Of a stretch of 64,000 nt of DNA, positions 48,294 to 57,855 are shown one piece after another. The position numbers and the translations under genes were made by a program. Within the stretch, counting starts at the first letter, position 1. Each line of letters begins with the position of its first letter. Below the pieces are notes generated by a model. That model saw only the letters and a program-made list of their open reading frames with translations, ran no database searches and had not been told where the DNA came from. The stretch is from Pseudoalteromonas gelatinilytica (GTDB taxonomy: Bacteria > Pseudomonadota > Gammaproteobacteria > Enterobacterales > Alteromonadaceae), in the NCBI RefSeq assembly GCF_001641615.1, contig NZ_LRRU01000018.1:345413-409412 (forward strand). The letters are read 5' to 3'.

Positions 48294-49322
48294 TTACTTA
48301 GCTGAGTAAACGGCAAATTTAGTGTTTTTAAAGTCGGTGCTGTACTGACCAAATTGCGCTTCTAAAATGGGTGGGTATTTCAAGAAGCTATTTGCGACTA
48401 TGGTTAACTTGCCTTGCTTGCTTAAATGCTGTTTTGCTGAGCTAAGAAATGCTTCGGCAATGGTGTAATCTGTGGCGATCCCTGTATGGAACGGTGGGTT
48501 ACTGATAATTAAATCAAACTTACCACTAATATCTGCTAAACCATCACTTAATACCGCTTCGCCTTTAAGCTTATTGAGCGCAAGGGTTTGCTCAGTGGCG
48601 TAAGTTGCAAGTGCACTTACATCGCTACACACAAATTCAAGTTCAGGTGCTTTTAAACCTAAGTAAGTAGCAATAATGCCTGCACCACATGCAAAGTCGA
48701 GCACTTTACCCTGGCTAATCCTCGGCGCATTATTAAGTAGTACTGCAGTGCCCACATCAAGCGCACCATGGTTAAATACGCCTGGTACACTGATAGCAGT
48801 AAATTCAATATCACCGGCTTTCACTTGGAATTGTTTGTGGTAGCGGCTGATAGCAAAGTTATCGTTTAGCGTAAGCTCAGAGAATAAATACAGAATACAG
48901 TGCTTGGCACTATCGATTTTGTTACTAAAGCCACAGTGCTCTTTTAGTTGTTTCTCTGCTGATTTAACACCACTTTTATTTTCACCTACCACAAAAAGTT
49001 GCGCATCTTGATGACAAACAGCACGAATGTTATCAAGGCACATCAGTGCTTCTGGCTTTGCTTTTGGATAATAGTAGATTACTAAATCGTAGTTACCATG
49101 GGGGATAGTGTGATCAACCACAGCATGTACGCCAGCAATTTTGCTAGCATACATGGCATTTGCGTGGTTATAACTGAACGCAGTAATGTTTGCGTCAGGG
49201 TTTAGCGCTTTAAGTTCACGTAAAAAGCCATCTTGCTCAAAGTTAACCACTAAAATTGATTTTCCAACAAGTTCGTCTTCATTTCGAAGTAATAATAAAC
49301 TTGGGTTGGTTAACTTACTCAT
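48294..49322 (-). CDS. rsmC: 16S rRNA (guanine-N2-1207) methyltransferase
   Basis: 342 residues with the duplicated methyltransferase fold of RsmC. SAM site VLDFACGAGIIATYLG and catalytic NPPFHTG are clear; the N-terminal copy is degenerate, as usual. It modifies G1207 of 16S rRNA. AAGG lies nine bases before the ATG. Confidence 0.94.
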   Translation of the reverse strand: MSKLTNPSLLLLRNEDELVGKSILVVNFEQDGFLRELKALNPDANITAFSYNHANAMYASKIAGVHAVVDHTIPHGNYDLVIYYYPKAKPEALMCLDNIRAVCHQDAQLFVVGENKSGVKSAEKQLKEHCGFSNKIDSAKHCILYLFSELTLNDNFAISRYHKQFQVKAGDIEFTAISVPGVFNHGALDVGTAVLLNNAPRISQGKVLDFACGAGIIATYLGLKAPELEFVCSDVSALATYATEQTLALNKLKGEAVLSDGLADISGKFDLIISNPPFHTGIATDYTIAEAFLSSAKQHLSKQGKLTIVANSFLKYPPILEAQFGQYSTDFKNTKFAVYSAK

Positions 49323-49339
49323 GCTGCTTTTACCTTATC

Positions 49340-50065
49340 TTACTTTGTACGCTCAAACATTAAATCCCACACGCCGTGACCTAAACGGTGACCGCGTTGC
49401 TCAAATTTCGTCAATGGACGTGAATCTGGGCGAGGAACGTAATCGTTAGTTTCTGACTGGTTTTGGTAACCTTCAGCAACTTGCATTACTTCTAGCATAT
49501 GCTCTGCGTAGTTTTCCCAGTCAGTCGCCATATGGAAAACACCGCCAATTTTTAATTTGCTACGTAATTTTTGTGCAAACTCAGGCTGCACAATACGACG
49601 CTTGTGGTGACGCTTTTTATGCCATGGATCAGGGAAGAATAATTGCAGTTTAGATAAGCTTTCATCAGCAATACAGTCAGCAAGTACTTCAATAGCATCG
49701 TGCTCGAACACACGTAGGTTAGTAATACCTGCTTCATCGGCGTCCATTAAACAAGCACCTACACCTGGGCGATGAACTTCAATACCAATAAAGTTAAGTT
49801 CAGGTGCGTTTTTAGCCATTTCGACTAGCGACTTACCCATACCAAAGCCGATTTCTAGTACGATATCGTTATCGTTACCAAACACTTGTGCTAGGTCGAG
49901 CAAGCCATTTTTGTGCTCAAGGCCCATTGTTGGCCAACACTTTTCGATGGCAGCTGCTTGGCCTTTTGTTAGGCGACCTTCGCGCTTAACGAAACTACGA
50001 ATAGTGCGGATATATTTACCCTCTAGCTTTGCTTGCTCGAGGTTTGGGTTACTTGAGTCACTCAT
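49340..50065 (-). CDS. trmB: tRNA (guanine-N7-46) methyltransferase
   Basis: 241 residues from the ATG at 50065 (MSDSSNPN). SAM motif [31 protein letters not shown] and the closing [16 protein letters not shown] are typical TrmB. It lies 17 bp upstream of rsmC on the same strand. Confidence 0.96.
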   Translation of the reverse strand: MSDSSNPNLEQAKLEGKYIRTIRSFVKREGRLTKGQAAAIEKCWPTMGLEHKNGLLDLAQVFGNDNDIVLEIGFGMGKSLVEMAKNAPELNFIGIEVHRPGVGACLMDADEAGITNLRVFEHDAIEVLADCIADESLSKLQLFFPDPWHKKRHHKRRIVQPEFAQKLRSKLKIGGVFHMATDWENYAEHMLEVMQVAEGYQNQSETNDYVPRPDSRPLTKFEQRGHRLGHGVWDLMFERTK

Positions 50066-50279
50066 ATAATTTGGCCTGATAAAAAACACTGACTATAGAA
50101 AAAGGTTGCGTATTATCCCTGACCAGCGCCTTGAGTACAATAGTAGGGTTTATCTTTCTAGCTTAATTGTGCGCCAGTGCGTTGGCTATTTGGGCATGGC
50201 AAAGCCCGTTCGACTTGCTTGGCCTAACTAACTGCAATAGACTTGGCCGCAATGAGCTTCAGTAAGTAAAGATGTTATT

Positions 50280-51356
50280 TTGAATTTAAGTAATAAGGAG
50301 TCAACCTGGTTTGCGAACCAAGTTGTTGACTGGTATCACCTTCACGGCCGTAAAACGCTGCCATGGCAGTTAAATAAAACCCCTTATAAGGTATGGATCT
50401 CTGAAGTCATGCTACAGCAGACTCAAGTCGTTACTGTTATTCCTTACTTCGAAAAGTTTATGCAAAGCTTTCCTGACATTATTGCGCTCGCCAATGCGGA
50501 TGAAGATCAGGTATTGCATCACTGGACTGGCCTTGGCTACTACGCCCGGGCGCGTAACTTACATAAAACGGCAAAAATAGTCCGTGATAAATACCAAGGT
50601 GAGTTTCCAACCTCGCTTGAAGAGGTGATGGACTTGCCGGGTATTGGTCGTTCAACGGCAGGGGCTATCTTGTCTTTGTCACTTGGCCAACACCATCCAA
50701 TTTTAGACGGTAATGTTAAACGCGTATTAGCACGTTTTTTTATGGTTGAAGGCTGGTATGGCGTGAAAAAGGTCGAAAATCAGCTTTGGTCATTATCATC
50801 GCAATTAACGCCTAAAGAGTCGGTCACTGAGTTTAATCAGGCAATGATGGATTTAGGTGCAAGCCTTTGTTCACGTAGTAAATTTGACTGTGAGCCTTGT
50901 CCATTAAATAGCAAATGCCTTGCTTATAACGAAGGTAAAGTGAAAGAGTTTCCGCATTCAAAGCCGAAAAAGGCAGTGCCGAAAAAGTCATGTCATCAGC
51001 TTATTCTGGCTTGCGATAATAAAGTACTTATGGAAAAGCGCCCAAGCTCAGGGATATGGGGTGGTTTATTTGGCTTTTTTGAGTTTAGCGAGTTAACTGA
51101 GCTCGAATCATTTTTAGCTCAGCATGGTTTATCAAACAATACGCAGGCACTGGAAGCCTTTACCCATGTGTTTTCGCATTTTGAGCTGACTATCAACCCC
51201 CATGTTTTAACCTTGCCGAGTATTCCAGATCTTATTAATGAACGGCAACTAGTTTGGTATCCGCTTGATGAGTCTATTGAGGTAGGTCTTGCAGCGCCAA
51301 CGAAAAAGCTGGTTAAACAATTAAGCGCAATAGATTACAATAGCATCACGCAATAA
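50280..51356 (+). CDS. mutY: Adenine DNA glycosylase MutY
   Basis: 358 residues; the start is apparently TTG, since no ATG lies near the conserved N-terminus. It removes A mispaired with 8-oxoG. HhH-GPD motif [12 protein letters not shown], catalytic Asp in [10 protein letters not shown], the iron-sulfur loop Cys-x6-Cys-x2-Cys-x5-Cys ([17 protein letters not shown]) and a C-terminal NUDIX-like domain are present. Confidence 0.95.
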   Translation: MNLSNKESTWFANQVVDWYHLHGRKTLPWQLNKTPYKVWISEVMLQQTQVVTVIPYFEKFMQSFPDIIALANADEDQVLHHWTGLGYYARARNLHKTAKIVRDKYQGEFPTSLEEVMDLPGIGRSTAGAILSLSLGQHHPILDGNVKRVLARFFMVEGWYGVKKVENQLWSLSSQLTPKESVTEFNQAMMDLGASLCSRSKFDCEPCPLNSKCLAYNEGKVKEFPHSKPKKAVPKKSCHQLILACDNKVLMEKRPSSGIWGGLFGFFEFSELTELESFLAQHGLSNNTQALEAFTHVFSHFELTINPHVLTLPSIPDLINERQLVWYPLDESIEVGLAAPTKKLVKQLSAIDYNSITQ

Positions 51357-51371
51357 GAGTAGAGAGCAATT

Positions 51372-51644
51372 ATGGCACGCACAGTATTTTGTCAAAAGTT
51401 ACAAAAAGAAGCTGAAGGCTTAGGCTTCCAACTATACCCAGGTGAGCTTGGTGAAAAGATTTTCAACAACATCAGTAAAGAAGCATGGGGCCAATGGCAA
51501 CATAAGCAAACGATGTTGATCAACGAAAAGCATCTAAACATGATGGACCCAGAGCACCGAGCTTTTTTAGAAGAGCAAATGGTGGGTTTCTTATTTGAAG
51601 GTAAAGAGGTAGAAATCGAAGGCTACCGTCCACCAGAAAAATAA
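51372..51644 (+). CDS. yggX: Oxidative damage protection / iron trafficking protein YggX
   Basis: 90 residues, with [17 protein letters not shown] and the Cys7 position of the family. It helps protect iron-sulfur clusters. It follows mutY by 15 bp, a linkage common in gammaproteobacteria. Confidence 0.96.
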   Translation: MARTVFCQKLQKEAEGLGFQLYPGELGEKIFNNISKEAWGQWQHKQTMLINEKHLNMMDPEHRAFLEEQMVGFLFEGKEVEIEGYRPPEK

Positions 51645-51661
51645 ACCAAGATATTATATGT

Positions 51662-51686
51662 AAAAAGGGCCAATTGGCCCTTTTTT
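51662..51686. terminator. Terminator between yggX and the hybrid kinase
   Basis: AAAAGGGCC-AATT-GGCCCTTTT with T run; serves the convergent genes. Confidence 0.88.
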
Positions 51687-54456
51687 AATTTGTTGTTTCT
51701 TGTTCGGCTTTTTGAATTTGCTCTTTTAAGAACTGTGCCACTTTAGAGTATTCAATTTCGTAGCTGTCTCTTAGCGCAATTAATTCATCACTTGTAGGTG
51801 GTTGTTCTTTATCTTTACAACGCCCTTCAAACTCAGCAGCAAGCTCTGCTACTTTCATCGCCCCAATCGTTTTTGAAATAGATTTGAGCTGATGGCAGGC
51901 TGATTTAATGGCCTCTAAGTCTTGTTCAATAACACCGCTGTTAATTTCTTTGCTCAGTTGATTGCTTTGCTCTAAGTACATTTTGAAAAAGCGTAGTTTC
52001 TTAGCTTCATCATTGTTTACATAGTTAGCCAGCATGGTCATATCAATAGGGGCTGCGGGTCTTTTAACTTCGAGCTTGGTAGCCTCTGGATTTGTTTTGT
52101 AAGCACATTTATGTAACGTTGCTTCCAGCACATTTAGTTCTACAGGTTTGGTAATGTAATCGTTCATACCTATGTTTAAACAGCGTTCTTTTTCACCTTT
52201 AAGGGCGTTGGCTGTGATAGCAATCACATATGGTTGAGCATTAATATCTTCAAGTTGAGATGCTTCATGACGAATCTTTTCAACCATATCGTAGCCTGAC
52301 ATTTTCGGCATGTGTAAGTCAGTTAGAATAATTGAGTGCCTGCCTTCTCGCCATGCTTCGAGACCTTTTTCACCATTTTCAGCCATTTCGACGCCATAAC
52401 CCAACAGATGAAGCTGATCGGTCAACACTTGCTGGTTTAATACGTTATCTTCGACAAGCAATACAAGTTTGTTTTCTTCGCGGGCTTTATCAACACTCAG
52501 GTAGTCGTTAAACGACTTAGCAGAAGCAATTTGTTTTGGTTTATGTAAACCTGCTGCCACAAGTAACGACATCATAAAGTTAGATTTACATAGCGGTGCA
52601 GCGTTTAAGTAAAAGATATTTTTATGATTAACAGCTGCTTCATCGAGTTTGCTTAACACAATAACTTGCTGTTTATTATCTTCCAGGGTGTATAGTAGGC
52701 GGCGTAAGATATAGTTAATATCTTCCATGGTTTCAATACCATCGAGGATCCAAATAATATCTTTTTTATCTTGCTCAGCTTCGATTTTATCACTGCTGTC
52801 TGCAATGACAGGCGTAGCCCCCATAAATGATAAATAGCGGGTAAGTAGTTTTTTACGACCATCATGGTTGGTTACAACGACAACGCGTTGGTCTTTCATT
52901 ACTTGTTTGTGTGCGTACTCAACTTTGCCTTGAGTACTAAATGGAAGTTCAACAACAAACTCACTGCCGATACCTAAATCACTGGTAACAGAAATCGTTC
53001 CTAGCATTAGCTCTGTTAAGCTCTTACAAATCGATAAGCCTAAACCCGTCCCACCGTATTCGCGGGTAATTGAGCCCTCAGCTTGAATAAACGGGTTAAA
53101 GATTTCGCGAAGCTGCGCTTGGGTCATACCTTTACCGTTATCTAATACGCTAAAACGAAGGGTATAGTGATCAGTGGTGTTTTGGGCTACCTCTACCGAG
53201 ATTTTCACATGGCCTTTGTGTTTTTCGTCGGTACTGGTGAACTTAATTGCATTACTACATAGGTTATAAAGTACTTGGCGAACACGCACCGTATCACCAA
53301 TCAAATTGGTCGGAATATCCGGGGCAATAGCCAACTCTAGTTCAAGGTCACGCTTTTTGGCCACTGATGACAAAACACGTGCGACTTCTTCAATGGTGTC
53401 TGATACTGAAAAAGGAATGTTATCAATATTCAATTTACCCGCTTCGATTTTCGAGAAATCAAGAATGTCATCTAATATCCCTAATAACGAAAATGCAGAG
53501 TCGCGAATAATTGTACTTAATCTATGTTGCGCCCCATCAAGCTCTGTTTGGCGAAGTAAATCAATTGTGCCAATAACACCATTCATTGGGGTACGAATTT
53601 CATGGCTCATGGTTGCCAAGAAAGTCGTTTTGGTTTCGTTTGCTTGTTCTGCTTTTAAAGTTGCTTGCTCAAGTGCCAACGTTCTATTTTGTACTTCGGT
53701 CTCTAAGCCACTTTGTAATGCTTGCAAATCGGCTTGTGCCGCTTTGTTTTCTGTTATGGCTGATTGCACTTTATTTAGCAGCAAGTTGATATTTTTTGCT
53801 ACTGAGTCCAAACCAAAATCTAGGCCTTCGGTCACTTGAGCTTGGTAGTCAGCATTGTCAGTGATAGCCATCAGTTCTGTGCTTAATGACTCACTGCTTT
53901 TCGTAAAACGTTTATTAATAAAAATACTTAACGCAAAAGACAAAATAGCCAGTGCGACTAAAGTCAATGCGGCTAAACCATATGCAAGACCTGCCGACTG
54001 CGCAATGGGCTCTACAATCGGGTGTTGTTTAATGATTAGTTCACCAACAGGTTGATCATTAAACTCTAACACCGTATGAATAAGGGTGTTTTGCTCTAGT
54101 TTTTGATTAACTTTACTGGCTTCAATTAGCTCTTTATTACTGGCGTATACAAGTGATACATCGCCGTTAAATTCATAGCGATATAAATAGTAATCAAAGC
54201 CATCATTAAGTAGCTGACTTAAATCGAGCACTTCTTTTACTTTGTCTTGGCCAGGCATAGTTAACGCACTAATTAGAGGTGCGGAAAGCTGATTCGATAA
54301 TTGCTGTGTTGTGATGGTTGGTTTGCTAACCTGTTGAGACGATTCACTCGTTGGATAAAAAGAATAAGCAACAACCGCAAGTAGGGTGATGACAAGATTC
54401 GTGATTATAAAAAGCGGTAATAGGCCTTTTACAGGTGAATTCGATTTACTTGGCAT
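51685..54456 (-). CDS. Hybrid sensor histidine kinase with two receivers and HPt
   Basis: 923 residues from the ATG at 54456. Two transmembrane helices (about 9-30 and 150-175) enclose a sensor region of about 120 residues. A coiled coil follows (about 215-270), HisKA with His285 (SHEIRTPMNG), HATPase (about 385-510), a degenerate receiver (about 520-640), an intact receiver with Asp713 (ILTDLHMPKMSG) and an HPt with His855 (CHQLKSIS). The layout is BarA-like, but I see nothing that fixes it as BarA, and no gacA/uvrY is nearby. Confidence 0.85.
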   Translation of the reverse strand: MPSKSNSPVKGLLPLFIITNLVITLLAVVAYSFYPTSESSQQVSKPTITTQQLSNQLSAPLISALTMPGQDKVKEVLDLSQLLNDGFDYYLYRYEFNGDVSLVYASNKELIEASKVNQKLEQNTLIHTVLEFNDQPVGELIIKQHPIVEPIAQSAGLAYGLAALTLVALAILSFALSIFINKRFTKSSESLSTELMAITDNADYQAQVTEGLDFGLDSVAKNINLLLNKVQSAITENKAAQADLQALQSGLETEVQNRTLALEQATLKAEQANETKTTFLATMSHEIRTPMNGVIGTIDLLRQTELDGAQHRLSTIIRDSAFSLLGILDDILDFSKIEAGKLNIDNIPFSVSDTIEEVARVLSSVAKKRDLELELAIAPDIPTNLIGDTVRVRQVLYNLCSNAIKFTSTDEKHKGHVKISVEVAQNTTDHYTLRFSVLDNGKGMTQAQLREIFNPFIQAEGSITREYGGTGLGLSICKSLTELMLGTISVTSDLGIGSEFVVELPFSTQGKVEYAHKQVMKDQRVVVVTNHDGRKKLLTRYLSFMGATPVIADSSDKIEAEQDKKDIIWILDGIETMEDINYILRRLLYTLEDNKQQVIVLSKLDEAAVNHKNIFYLNAAPLCKSNFMMSLLVAAGLHKPKQIASAKSFNDYLSVDKAREENKLVLLVEDNVLNQQVLTDQLHLLGYGVEMAENGEKGLEAWREGRHSIILTDLHMPKMSGYDMVEKIRHEASQLEDINAQPYVIAITANALKGEKERCLNIGMNDYITKPVELNVLEATLHKCAYKTNPEATKLEVKRPAAPIDMTMLANYVNNDEAKKLRFFKMYLEQSNQLSKEINSGVIEQDLEAIKSACHQLKSISKTIGAMKVAELAAEFEGRCKDKEQPPTSDELIALRDSYEIEYSKVAQFLKEQIQKAEQETTN

Positions 54457-54681
54457 GGCTTTAGTCCAACAAATTATACAGCAACAGTAAGCATATTCTT
54501 GATTATTAGACAATCCTACCATCTATGAAGAAAAATTCACCACGTTTTTAACATAGGTAACTCTTTTATGATGAGGGTCAACCAAAAAGTACAAAATTTG
54601 TAGATTAAATAAGCTAAAAACTATTAAAAACAGCAATCTTGATTGAAAACTGTGCAAACAGTTAGAATCCTCAAAAAAAAG
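54457..54681. other. Intergenic upstream of the tRNA operon
   Basis: AT-rich spacer between the divergent kinase gene and the tRNA promoter; no further feature seen. Confidence 0.5.
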
Positions 54682-54710
54682 TTGACTTGAGAGGGCAAAA
54701 CCCGTTTAAT
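54682..54710 (+). promoter_or_regulatory. Strong sigma-70 promoter of the tRNA operon
   Basis: TTGACT (54682-54687), 17-bp spacer, TTTAAT (54705-54710), followed by a GC-rich discriminator (ACGCCGCAC) of the kind seen at stringently controlled stable-RNA promoters. Confidence 0.75.
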
Positions 54711-54769
54711 ACGCCGCACGCCCAGACAGCGACAACCAAATTTGTTGCTCATAAGTGCGTTTAAAATTT

Positions 54770-54838
54770 GCCCAGATAGCTCCAGTCGATAGAGCCATTG
54801 GGAATTGCATTGAAAATCCTTGTGGATATTCTGCATAA
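54770..54838 (+). pseudogene. tRNA-Phe-like pseudogene 1
   Basis: Begins GCCCAGATAGCTC like tRNA-Phe and keeps a D-arm-like segment and ATTGAAAATCC around the GAA anticodon. It carries extra bases before the anticodon arm (GGGAATTGC) and lacks the T-arm and 3' acceptor, ending in a hairpin-like GGATATTCTGCAT. Confidence 0.75.
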
Positions 54839-54850
54839 AAATTTAATATT

Positions 54851-54926
54851 GCCCAGATAGCTCAGTCGGTAGAGCAGAGGATTGAAAATCCTCGTGTCGG
54901 TGGTTCGATTCCGCCTCTGGGCACCA
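54851..54926 (+). tRNA. tRNA-Phe(GAA), copy 1
   Basis: 76 bases with full cloverleaf, anticodon GAA at 34-36, encoded CCA end, T-loop GTTCGATTC. Confidence 0.98.
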
Positions 54927-54996
54927 TTATTTAATATATTGGTGTTTAATTTATGCTTTAAACATCAGTATCGTGCCAAGCACACAGATTTAGTGT

Positions 54997-55072
<76 letters not shown>

Positions 55073-55098
55073 TTTATTTTTAAACGAAAGTTTAAAAT

Positions 55099-55168
55099 GC
55101 CCAGATAGCTCAGGCGGTAGAGCCATCGGGAATTGCATTGAAAATCCTTATGGATATTCTGCATAAAA
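55099..55168 (+). pseudogene. tRNA-Phe-like pseudogene 2
   Basis: Near-identical to pseudogene 1, including the GGGAATTGC insertion and the GGATATTCTGCAT end, but with an intact GCTCAGGCGGTAGAGC D-arm. It lies 79 bp before the second tRNA-Phe start, as copy 1 lies 81 bp before the first. Confidence 0.75.
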
Positions 55169-55177
55169 CTAAATATT

Positions 55178-55253
55178 GCCCAGATAGCTCAGTCGGTAGA
55201 GCAGAGGATTGAAAATCCTCGTGTCGGTGGTTCGATTCCGCCTCTGGGCACCA
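55178..55253 (+). tRNA. tRNA-Phe(GAA), copy 2
   Basis: Identical in sequence to the first tRNA-Phe copy. Confidence 0.98.
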
Positions 55254-55310
55254 TTATTTGATAATCTCTTTTAAAGTGATTATAGTGCACAACGCACACG
55301 ATTTTAGTGT

Positions 55311-55386
<76 letters not shown>

Positions 55387-55421
55387 TTTATTTAAACATC
55401 AAGCTTCTAGCTTTTTGTTAT

Positions 55422-55497
55422 GCCCAGATAGCTCAGTCGGTAGAGCAGAGGATTGAAAATCCTCGTGTCGGTGGTTCGATTCCGCCTCTGGGCACCA
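55422..55497 (+). tRNA. tRNA-Phe(GAA), copy 3
   Basis: Identical in sequence to the first tRNA-Phe copy; no pseudogene precedes this one. Confidence 0.98.
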
Positions 55498-55548
55498 TTA
55501 TTTATAATCACAATGTGATTAAGTGCTAAACGCACACAGGTTTAGTGT

Positions 55549-55624
<76 letters not shown>

Positions 55625-55658
55625 TTTATTTAATAGTTAGCATTTAGCTAATTGTTAT

Positions 55659-55734
55659 GCCCAGATAGCTCAGTCGGTAGAGCAGAGGATTGAAAATCCT
55701 CGTGTCGGTGGTTCGATTCCGCCTCTGGGCACCA
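55659..55734 (+). tRNA. tRNA-Phe(GAA), copy 4
   Basis: Identical in sequence to the first tRNA-Phe copy; last tRNA before the terminator. Confidence 0.98.
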
Positions 55735-55741
55735 TTAATTC

Positions 55742-55768
55742 AAAGCCTCGCAATCGCGAGGCTTTTTT
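55742..55768 (+). terminator. Terminator of the tRNA operon
   Basis: GCCTCGC-AATC-GCGAGGC followed by six T, eight bases after the last CCA. Confidence 0.92.
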
Positions 55769-55797
55769 GTTTCTGTCCCCTCTAAATCACGATTTTA

Positions 55798-56090
55798 CTT
55801 CCCGTAGGCGTGAAATTCAAAGAGCTATCAGCTTTCAGCCGTCAGCTATCAGATTGAAAAGTTAGCGAGTTAGAAAGGGGAAAGAGTAAAGGGTAAAGGT
55901 ACGAGTTTCGAGGCCCGAGATACGAGTTGTAGGAGGCGTTTTAACGCCGAAAAAATGGAGTTATTAGATATCAGTGGTTAGAAGTTAGATTAAAACAAAA
56001 AAACTAGAAGCTTTTAGCTGTAAGTTTTAAGACGATCGTGCGGGGCTTTTAGTTGTAGGAGGCGCTTAAACGCCGAACAAAAAATTCGAT
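55798..56090. repeat. Composite intergenic repeat cluster
   Basis: Holds a partial REP-like module (CCGTAGGCGTGAAATT), AGCNNTC heptamers (AGCTATCAGCTTTCAGCCGT), GTTAGCGAG plus GGGGAAAGAGTAAAG, and two hairpin modules GGAGGCGTTTTAACGCC (about 55931) and GGAGGCGCTTAAACGCC (about 56057). No gene is visible. Confidence 0.85.
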
Positions 56091-56143
56091 TTGTTAGGGT
56101 GACCCCTTAACGAATCCAAAACCAACACCAACACTATGCTGTT

Positions 56144-56213
56144 AGCACCTAGCACCTAGCACCTAGCACCTAGCACCTAGCACCTAGCACCTAGCACCTA
56201 GCACCTAGCACCT
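56144..56213. repeat. Tandem heptamer array, AGCACCT x 10
   Basis: Ten perfect copies of AGCACCT, the longest of the pure arrays in the window. Confidence 0.95.
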
Positions 56214-56257
56214 AGCTAAATTCCTACGCGATATAAAATCGCTGCTACAATTTTGAA

Positions 56258-56306
56258 AACTCGCAACTCGCAACTCGCAACTCGCAACTCGCAACTCGCA
56301 ACTCGC
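56258..56306. repeat. Tandem heptamer array, AACTCGC x 7
   Basis: Seven perfect copies of AACTCGC followed by a decayed unit. It is the 7-bp version of the TAACTCGC octamer at 31791-31846. Confidence 0.95.
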
Positions 56307-56446
56307 AACTTGTAACTTATCTCCATTTTCCTACCATTCATCGTCCCCAAATGTCAGGCAGTGTAATGTTATGTAAAGTCAGTTGAGCAAAACTTAACGT
56401 GGTGCTTGAATTACACTCATAAATAGATGTTTTTCAGGTTTTTAGA

Positions 56447-57853
56447 ATGAATTGGCAATATAAGCCGAGTTTATTGGCTTTAAGTGTAATTTTGCTAAGT
56501 GCATGTGCGAGCCAGCCGACTCACAATGAACGAGTTGCTGAACTTGAGACAGTACCGGGTGCATGGCAGCAACTCCCTTCGGGCGACAAAGCGCTTGCTG
56601 TTGAAGATAACTGGTTGCAGCAATTACACGATCCTCAAGTTTTTACTTTAGTTGAGCAAGCATTAGCCCATAACCAAGCGATTTTACAAGCGGGTTACGA
56701 TGTCGCGATTAAAGAGCAGCAGCTTATTGCTGCTGGGGCAGATTTATGGCCAAGCCTTGATTTATCAACACGTGCGAGTCGTAGTAAAGATAACCGCCCC
56801 GTTAGTTATAACAACGCCAGCTCAGCGTCATTAGAATTAAGCTACGAAGTTGATTTATGGGGTAAATTATCAGCTTCAGAACGACAAGCTAATCTTGAAT
56901 ACCTAGCTGAAAAAGCCACCTTTGCACAAAGCAAACAACAATTAGTCGCTGATGTGGTAGCAGGTTGGTTTGATGTTATTACGAACCACAAATTACTTGA
57001 GCTATATAAGCAGCGTGAGCAAAACGCTGAGAAAAATTTAGATATCATTGAGTCAGGTTATCGCCAAGGCTTAAATGAAGCGCTTGATGTTTACCTTGCT
57101 CGTAATGAGCTAAACACTGAGCGCTCGAACATTGCGGCGCAGCAAGCAACGTTAACTAAGTCGATTCGCGATTTAGAGCGTTTAACAGGCCAATACCCAA
57201 CTGGCGCGTTAAGCGTTAGCGCAGATTTACCACTACTCGATAGTGCCATTCCGCTTGGTTTACCTTCAGAGCTTATTACTCGCAAACCTGAGTTAATGGC
57301 AAGCTGGTATCAATTACTTAGCACCGATGCTGGTCTTGCTTATGCGCATAAACAGCGTTTTCCGAGCTTGAATCTTTCTGCATCAATGAGTGATAGCACA
57401 GATAGAGTGAGCGACTTATTTTCGCCTTCAAGCTTAGCGTGGTCGTTGATTGGTAGTATTTCGATGCCGCTTTTTGAAGGTGGCCGCTTAAAAGCTAATG
57501 AAGAACAAGCAAGGCTAAACGTTAAGCGCCAAGAGCAGGCTTATCTTGCCACACTTTATGATGCCTTTAACGATGTTGAAACAGCCATCAGCCAAGAGCA
57601 AGCGCTTAAAGTACGCTACGAAAAAACCTTAGAAGCGCAAGAAAATGCCATTACCGCAGAGGCATTAGCGTTTGAACAATATCAAAGTGGTTTGGTTACC
57701 TACACCACGGTACTCGATGCACAAGACCGTTCGTTTAATGCGCAAAGCTCGGTAATCGAGATTAAAAACCAATTAATTATCAACAGAATCAACTTACATA
57801 TTGCCCTTGGTGGTGATTTTAGTGAAGCAAACAGCGAAGTAGCAGAGCAATAA
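56447..57853 (+). CDS. Outer-membrane efflux lipoprotein (TolC/NodT family)
   Basis: 468 residues with lipobox LSAC (Cys20). Two long helical-hairpin repeats of the OEP family are visible (EVDLWGKLSASERQANLEYL is split over the first; FEGGRLKANEEQARLNV in the second). It forms the outer-membrane channel of the efflux system encoded by the next two genes; the following ATG lies two bases after its stop. Confidence 0.92.
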   Translation: MNWQYKPSLLALSVILLSACASQPTHNERVAELETVPGAWQQLPSGDKALAVEDNWLQQLHDPQVFTLVEQALAHNQAILQAGYDVAIKEQQLIAAGADLWPSLDLSTRASRSKDNRPVSYNNASSASLELSYEVDLWGKLSASERQANLEYLAEKATFAQSKQQLVADVVAGWFDVITNHKLLELYKQREQNAEKNLDIIESGYRQGLNEALDVYLARNELNTERSNIAAQQATLTKSIRDLERLTGQYPTGALSVSADLPLLDSAIPLGLPSELITRKPELMASWYQLLSTDAGLAYAHKQRFPSLNLSASMSDSTDRVSDLFSPSSLAWSLIGSISMPLFEGGRLKANEEQARLNVKRQEQAYLATLYDAFNDVETAISQEQALKVRYEKTLEAQENAITAEALAFEQYQSGLVTYTTVLDAQDRSFNAQSSVIEIKNQLIINRINLHIALGGDFSEANSEVAEQ

Positions 57854-57855
57854 TC

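Noticed and set aside
53306..53839. 177-codon frame antisense to the hybrid kinase
   Set aside because: Composition is that of a shadow frame (Ser/Ala/Lys-rich), no ribosome-binding site, opposite a well-conserved domain.
51685..54456. Naming the hybrid kinase BarA
   Set aside because: Domain order fits, but so do many hybrid kinases; no GacA partner or sensor-domain match is visible.
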